Assembly (NCBI GenBank): GCA_944368925.1
Contig: CALVXG010000010.1
Coordinates: 1 to 64,000 of the forward strand
DNA from: an uncultured Clostridia bacterium
Lineage (GTDB): Bacteria; Bacillota; Clostridia; Christensenellales; Borkfalkiaceae
Direction: 5' to 3'
Length of the DNA stretch: 64,000 bases
The position numbers were made by a program, and so were the translations under genes. Of the stretch, positions 61,842 through 64,000 are shown piece after piece. A model generated the notes under the pieces. That model saw only the letters and a program-made list of their open reading frames with translations. It did not search any database and had not been told where the DNA came from. The first letter of the stretch is position 1. The number at the start of each line of letters is the position of its first letter.

Positions 61842-62920
61842 ACCGAAATACCCTTTTTAACAAGCTCGGAAACAAGCTTGAATTTGCCGCAATCCACGTC
61901 GGGCGGACAACTGTCACTGTTGGCAAGAATAAACCGCTTGCCTTTCGCCTCCGCAAGAAGACCGTTTACATAATCCGTAAGCTCTTTTTCGGAAGAATTC
62001 CTGAAAAACACTGGATCGATCCCCCCGATCAGCCCCTTTTCGGGCGGCAATTTCGCAAATGCATCCTTCATGTCGATGTTGCCCGTCGGATAAGGAGTGA
62101 TCGACTCGATAAAATCGACACAGCTGCCGCACATGTCTTCGTACAACGACTTGATCAGACCGCATGCGTGATGGATCAGGATCTTGCCGCCCTGGTGTAT
62201 AAGTTTGCCCCAATGCTCAATTTCCGGCAATACGTATTGCCGGAATTGCTGCGGATTCAGCATCGTGGTCGATGTGTCTTCCCAGAAAATAAACGCCTCC
62301 GCACTGCTGCCTAGAGAATATTCCACGCTCTTTACAGAATTTCTGTCAAAATAATACAGCGCCTCTTCCACAAGCTCGGGAAAATCGTACAGAGCATAGT
62401 TGAGCATCTCTACCCCCGACCAATGCTCCAAAAGCGACTCGAAACCCGTCTTCATCTCCGGCGATATCACGGGAATAAACAACCCCTCTTCCCCTACGTA
62501 CTTTTTATCCGCATCGTATCTTTCAAAATTCGGCTTCAGCTTCGTGTTTTTCAGAATATAAATCAGTACTTTGAAATCCTCTTCTTTCGTTACGGGATGC
62601 TTCGTCAGAAACCACGTGTTACTCTCCGCCACAAATTTCTTCTCCTCCGTGATCTTCCCAACCGGCGTACTGTATTCCACATACATTTTATCTCCGTCCG
62701 CCCTTTCCCGCACTTCACAATTCTCGCGGATTACATCTACCAGCAAATGCGAACCCCTGTGCATATAGTCCGCACCCATTCTCTTACAAAAGGCAAGCAT
62801 TCCCTGTCTCTGCACTTCCGCAGGCTGCGCTTCCCAAAAATACGCCAGAAAAGGCGCAAACGGCACCCGGTCTACCTCCCTTCCGTACAATGCGTTCAAC
62901 AACCTTTCACGTCCTGTCAT
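61838..62920 (-). CDS. URO-D/MtaA-like methyltransferase-type protein
   Basis: A 360-residue TIM-barrel protein of the uroporphyrinogen decarboxylase superfamily. MTGRERLLNALYGREVDRVP at the N-terminus is typical. It has a His-x-Cys in ILIHHACGLIKSL near residue 250 and a later Cys in ANSDSCPPDVDCGK near 335, the zinc-ligand pattern of MtaA/MtbA-type methyltransferases rather than of haem enzymes. It may transfer methyl groups from a corrinoid, but no corrinoid protein gene is in view. Overlaps the neighbours on both sides by a few bases. Confidence 0.85.
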   Translation of the reverse strand: MTGRERLLNALYGREVDRVPFAPFLAYFWEAQPAEVQRQGMLAFCKRMGADYMHRGSHLLVDVIRENCEVRERADGDKMYVEYSTPVGKITEEKKFVAESNTWFLTKHPVTKEEDFKVLIYILKNTKLKPNFERYDADKKYVGEEGLFIPVISPEMKTGFESLLEHWSGVEMLNYALYDFPELVEEALYYFDRNSVKSVEYSLGSSAEAFIFWEDTSTTMLNPQQFRQYVLPEIEHWGKLIHQGGKILIHHACGLIKSLYEDMCGSCVDFIESITPYPTGNIDMKDAFAKLPPEKGLIGGIDPVFFRNSSEKELTDYVNGLLAEAKGKRFILANSDSCPPDVDCGKFKLVSELVKKGISV

Positions 62921-63581
62921 TTTCCGTTCTCTCCCTTTCCTTATAATATTCCGCCAGCAATTCCAGCTCCGTCCAAAGCCGCCCGTTCACCTTTTCAAAG
63001 AGCGGCGTCATCGTTTCCAGCCAGTTCCCTGGCGTCGCGTCCGTCTGCAGTTTCCCCTTGTACCGCGCCTGCGTATACCTGCGCGGCGTTTCGTCATACA
63101 TGAACAGGTACCTGTCCGTCAAACCGATCGAACTGTGCATGATCGGCTCCGCTTTTCCTTCTTCCCGCAGCTGATAATGGTAAAATAAATATTCGGATAT
63201 ACTTTCCTGCCGCAGTATCCCGAAAAAACACCGCGGCCTGCACCTCTCTTTCCGCATCCAATGCGCCTTGTCTTCCTTGGGTACGTAACTGAATACTTCG
63301 GGAATGTTCCGCCAGTATGACGGACCGCCTATCCCGTACTGAAGATGCAGATATCCGCTCAAAAAGCCGAAAACCTTTTCCACGGAAAAAACTTCCCCGA
63401 TCTTTTCGATATACAGCACGATCCCTTCCCCCGCACGGAATATTGACGCCGTGATCAGATCTGTAAACGCTCCGCTTCGGATCAGCTTGTTCCAGCCGCT
63501 CTTCAATATGTCCGCATTAAATTGCCCGTTCACCGCAGCATAATAATATTCGCTTTTTATTTCTTCTCGTATTTTCCCCAT
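62907..63581 (-). CDS. Protein of unknown function between two URO-D genes
   Basis: A 224-residue soluble protein without signal peptide. It contains aromatic-rich stretches (YGIGGPSYWRNIPEVFSYV near residue 82 and FYHYQLREEGKAEPIMH near 130). I do not recognise a family. It overlaps the preceding URO-D gene by 25 bases and the next by 14, so it is translated with them and probably acts in the same pathway. Confidence 0.7.
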   Translation of the reverse strand: MGKIREEIKSEYYYAAVNGQFNADILKSGWNKLIRSGAFTDLITASIFRAGEGIVLYIEKIGEVFSVEKVFGFLSGYLHLQYGIGGPSYWRNIPEVFSYVPKEDKAHWMRKERCRPRCFFGILRQESISEYLFYHYQLREEGKAEPIMHSSIGLTDRYLFMYDETPRRYTQARYKGKLQTDATPGNWLETMTPLFEKVNGRLWTELELLAEYYKERERTENDRT

Positions 63582-64000
63582 TTTTTAAACATATCGCACA
63601 TGTATTTTGTGGACTCCTCCGTTATGTTGATGGACGCCGGCATCGGATACGTCTTCGCCATGAAACCGCCGCCGTATCGGCCGAATGTGCCGATCAATTT
63701 TTTCACACGCTCTTCTATTTCCGCAAAATCTCCCTTCGGCAATACCGTCTGAATATCGCACGGACAAAAAAAGCATATCCTTCCCCCGTACGCTTCGTCC
63801 AGACGATCGATCCCCATATTGTCCTGCTGATCGATCTGCAATACATCTGTACCGATCTCAATAAAATCTTCAATCAGATCGAATATGTACCCGCAGGAAT
63901 GTATAAAAAACTGCATACCCGCTTCGTGAACTTTGCGAATGATCTTTTCGTAAGACGGCTTGAAAAACTTTCTCCACATCTGCGGACTTATGAATAAACT
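63557..64000 (-). CDS. Second URO-D/MtaA-like protein, cut by window end
   Basis: The last 148 residues of a URO-D superfamily protein; the frame is open to the window edge, so the start lies outside. FFIHSCGYIFDLIEDFIEIG gives the His-x-Cys zinc motif, followed by a Cys-containing FFCPCDIQ and MAKTYPMPASINI near the end. It resembles its neighbour at 61838 only in fold and motif, so they are not recent duplicates. Confidence 0.85.
   Translation of the reverse strand, partial: SLFISPQMWRKFFKPSYEKIIRKVHEAGMQFFIHSCGYIFDLIEDFIEIGTDVLQIDQQDNMGIDRLDEAYGGRICFFCPCDIQTVLPKGDFAEIEERVKKLIGTFGRYGGGFMAKTYPMPASINITEESTKYMCDMFKKWGKYEKK

Overview
The window looks like a chromosomal segment of an uncultured gut-type Clostridia bacterium (Bacillota). 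I infer this from AGGAGG-type ribosome binding sites, consensus housekeeping promoters, lipoprotein signals, and families such as CoaX, DUF4364, a TSCPD-domain protein, DUF3899, YitT and an M-box leader. A Christensenellales/Borkfalkia-like relative is my best guess, but it is not proven here. Genes are dense, on both strands, in short operons separated by GC-rich hairpin terminators.

Layout. 1-265: three tRNA genes (His partial, Arg, Gly). 387-2424: a minus-strand operon of aldo/keto reductase, rdgB and a YfcE-like phosphodiesterase. 2536-3863: terminators, a 5'-truncated Cys-repeat surface protein and a repeat-rich gap. 3864-6709: XRE regulator plus a two-gene ABC exporter. 6764-9243: two tandem M29 aminopeptidases. 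9343-10028: pentapeptide-repeat protein. 10040-13462: an ECF sigma factor, its membrane-anchored anti-sigma factor, and a lipoprotein homologous to the anti-sigma outer domain; both transcription units share the same upstream motif. 13596-16151: polar amino acid ABC transporter. 16393-20707: ECF-transporter S component, coaX, hom, cupin and ATP-grasp genes behind a structured leader. 20965-24190: small proteins, Nudix hydrolase, HPr-like protein, DUF4364 and TSCPD proteins. 24509-27024: HAD, asnA and GDPD operon. 27150-28063: unknown CxxC protein. 28182-31318: Mg2+ P-type ATPase behind an M-box riboswitch, a terminator and a 31-codon leader ORF. 31471-34850: MarR-controlled MacB-like exporter. 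35011-35984: NYN-LOTUS protein and a small partner. 36228-37392: tRNA-Ala with a 1 kb AT-rich islet. 37489-39747: MFS transporter and AraC regulator. 40050-49280: an enlarged Opp peptide-import operon. 49434-53262: cysteine desulfidase family, YitT and a PurF-like protein. 53332-56127: tRNA-Ser carrying a 2,594-bp integrated element (integrase, HUH Rep, XRE repressor) between perfect 59-bp repeats. 56548-64000: a minus-strand carbohydrate cluster with GH78-like and GH95-like enzymes and URO-D/methyltransferase-like proteins, running off the window.

How the parts work together. The chromosomal genes cover nucleotide cleaning, peptide import and breakdown (Opp plus M29 peptidases), pantothenate/CoA and aspartate-family metabolism, Mg2+ homeostasis and plant- or host-glycan use. 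The most unusual systems are (1) the very small tRNA-Ser element with a self-contained repressor/operator circuit, (2) the sigma/anti-sigma/lipoprotein set, (3) the layered mgtA leader and (4) an Opp importer in which SBP, OppC, OppD and OppF all carry extra sequence. No rRNA genes and no CRISPR array were seen.
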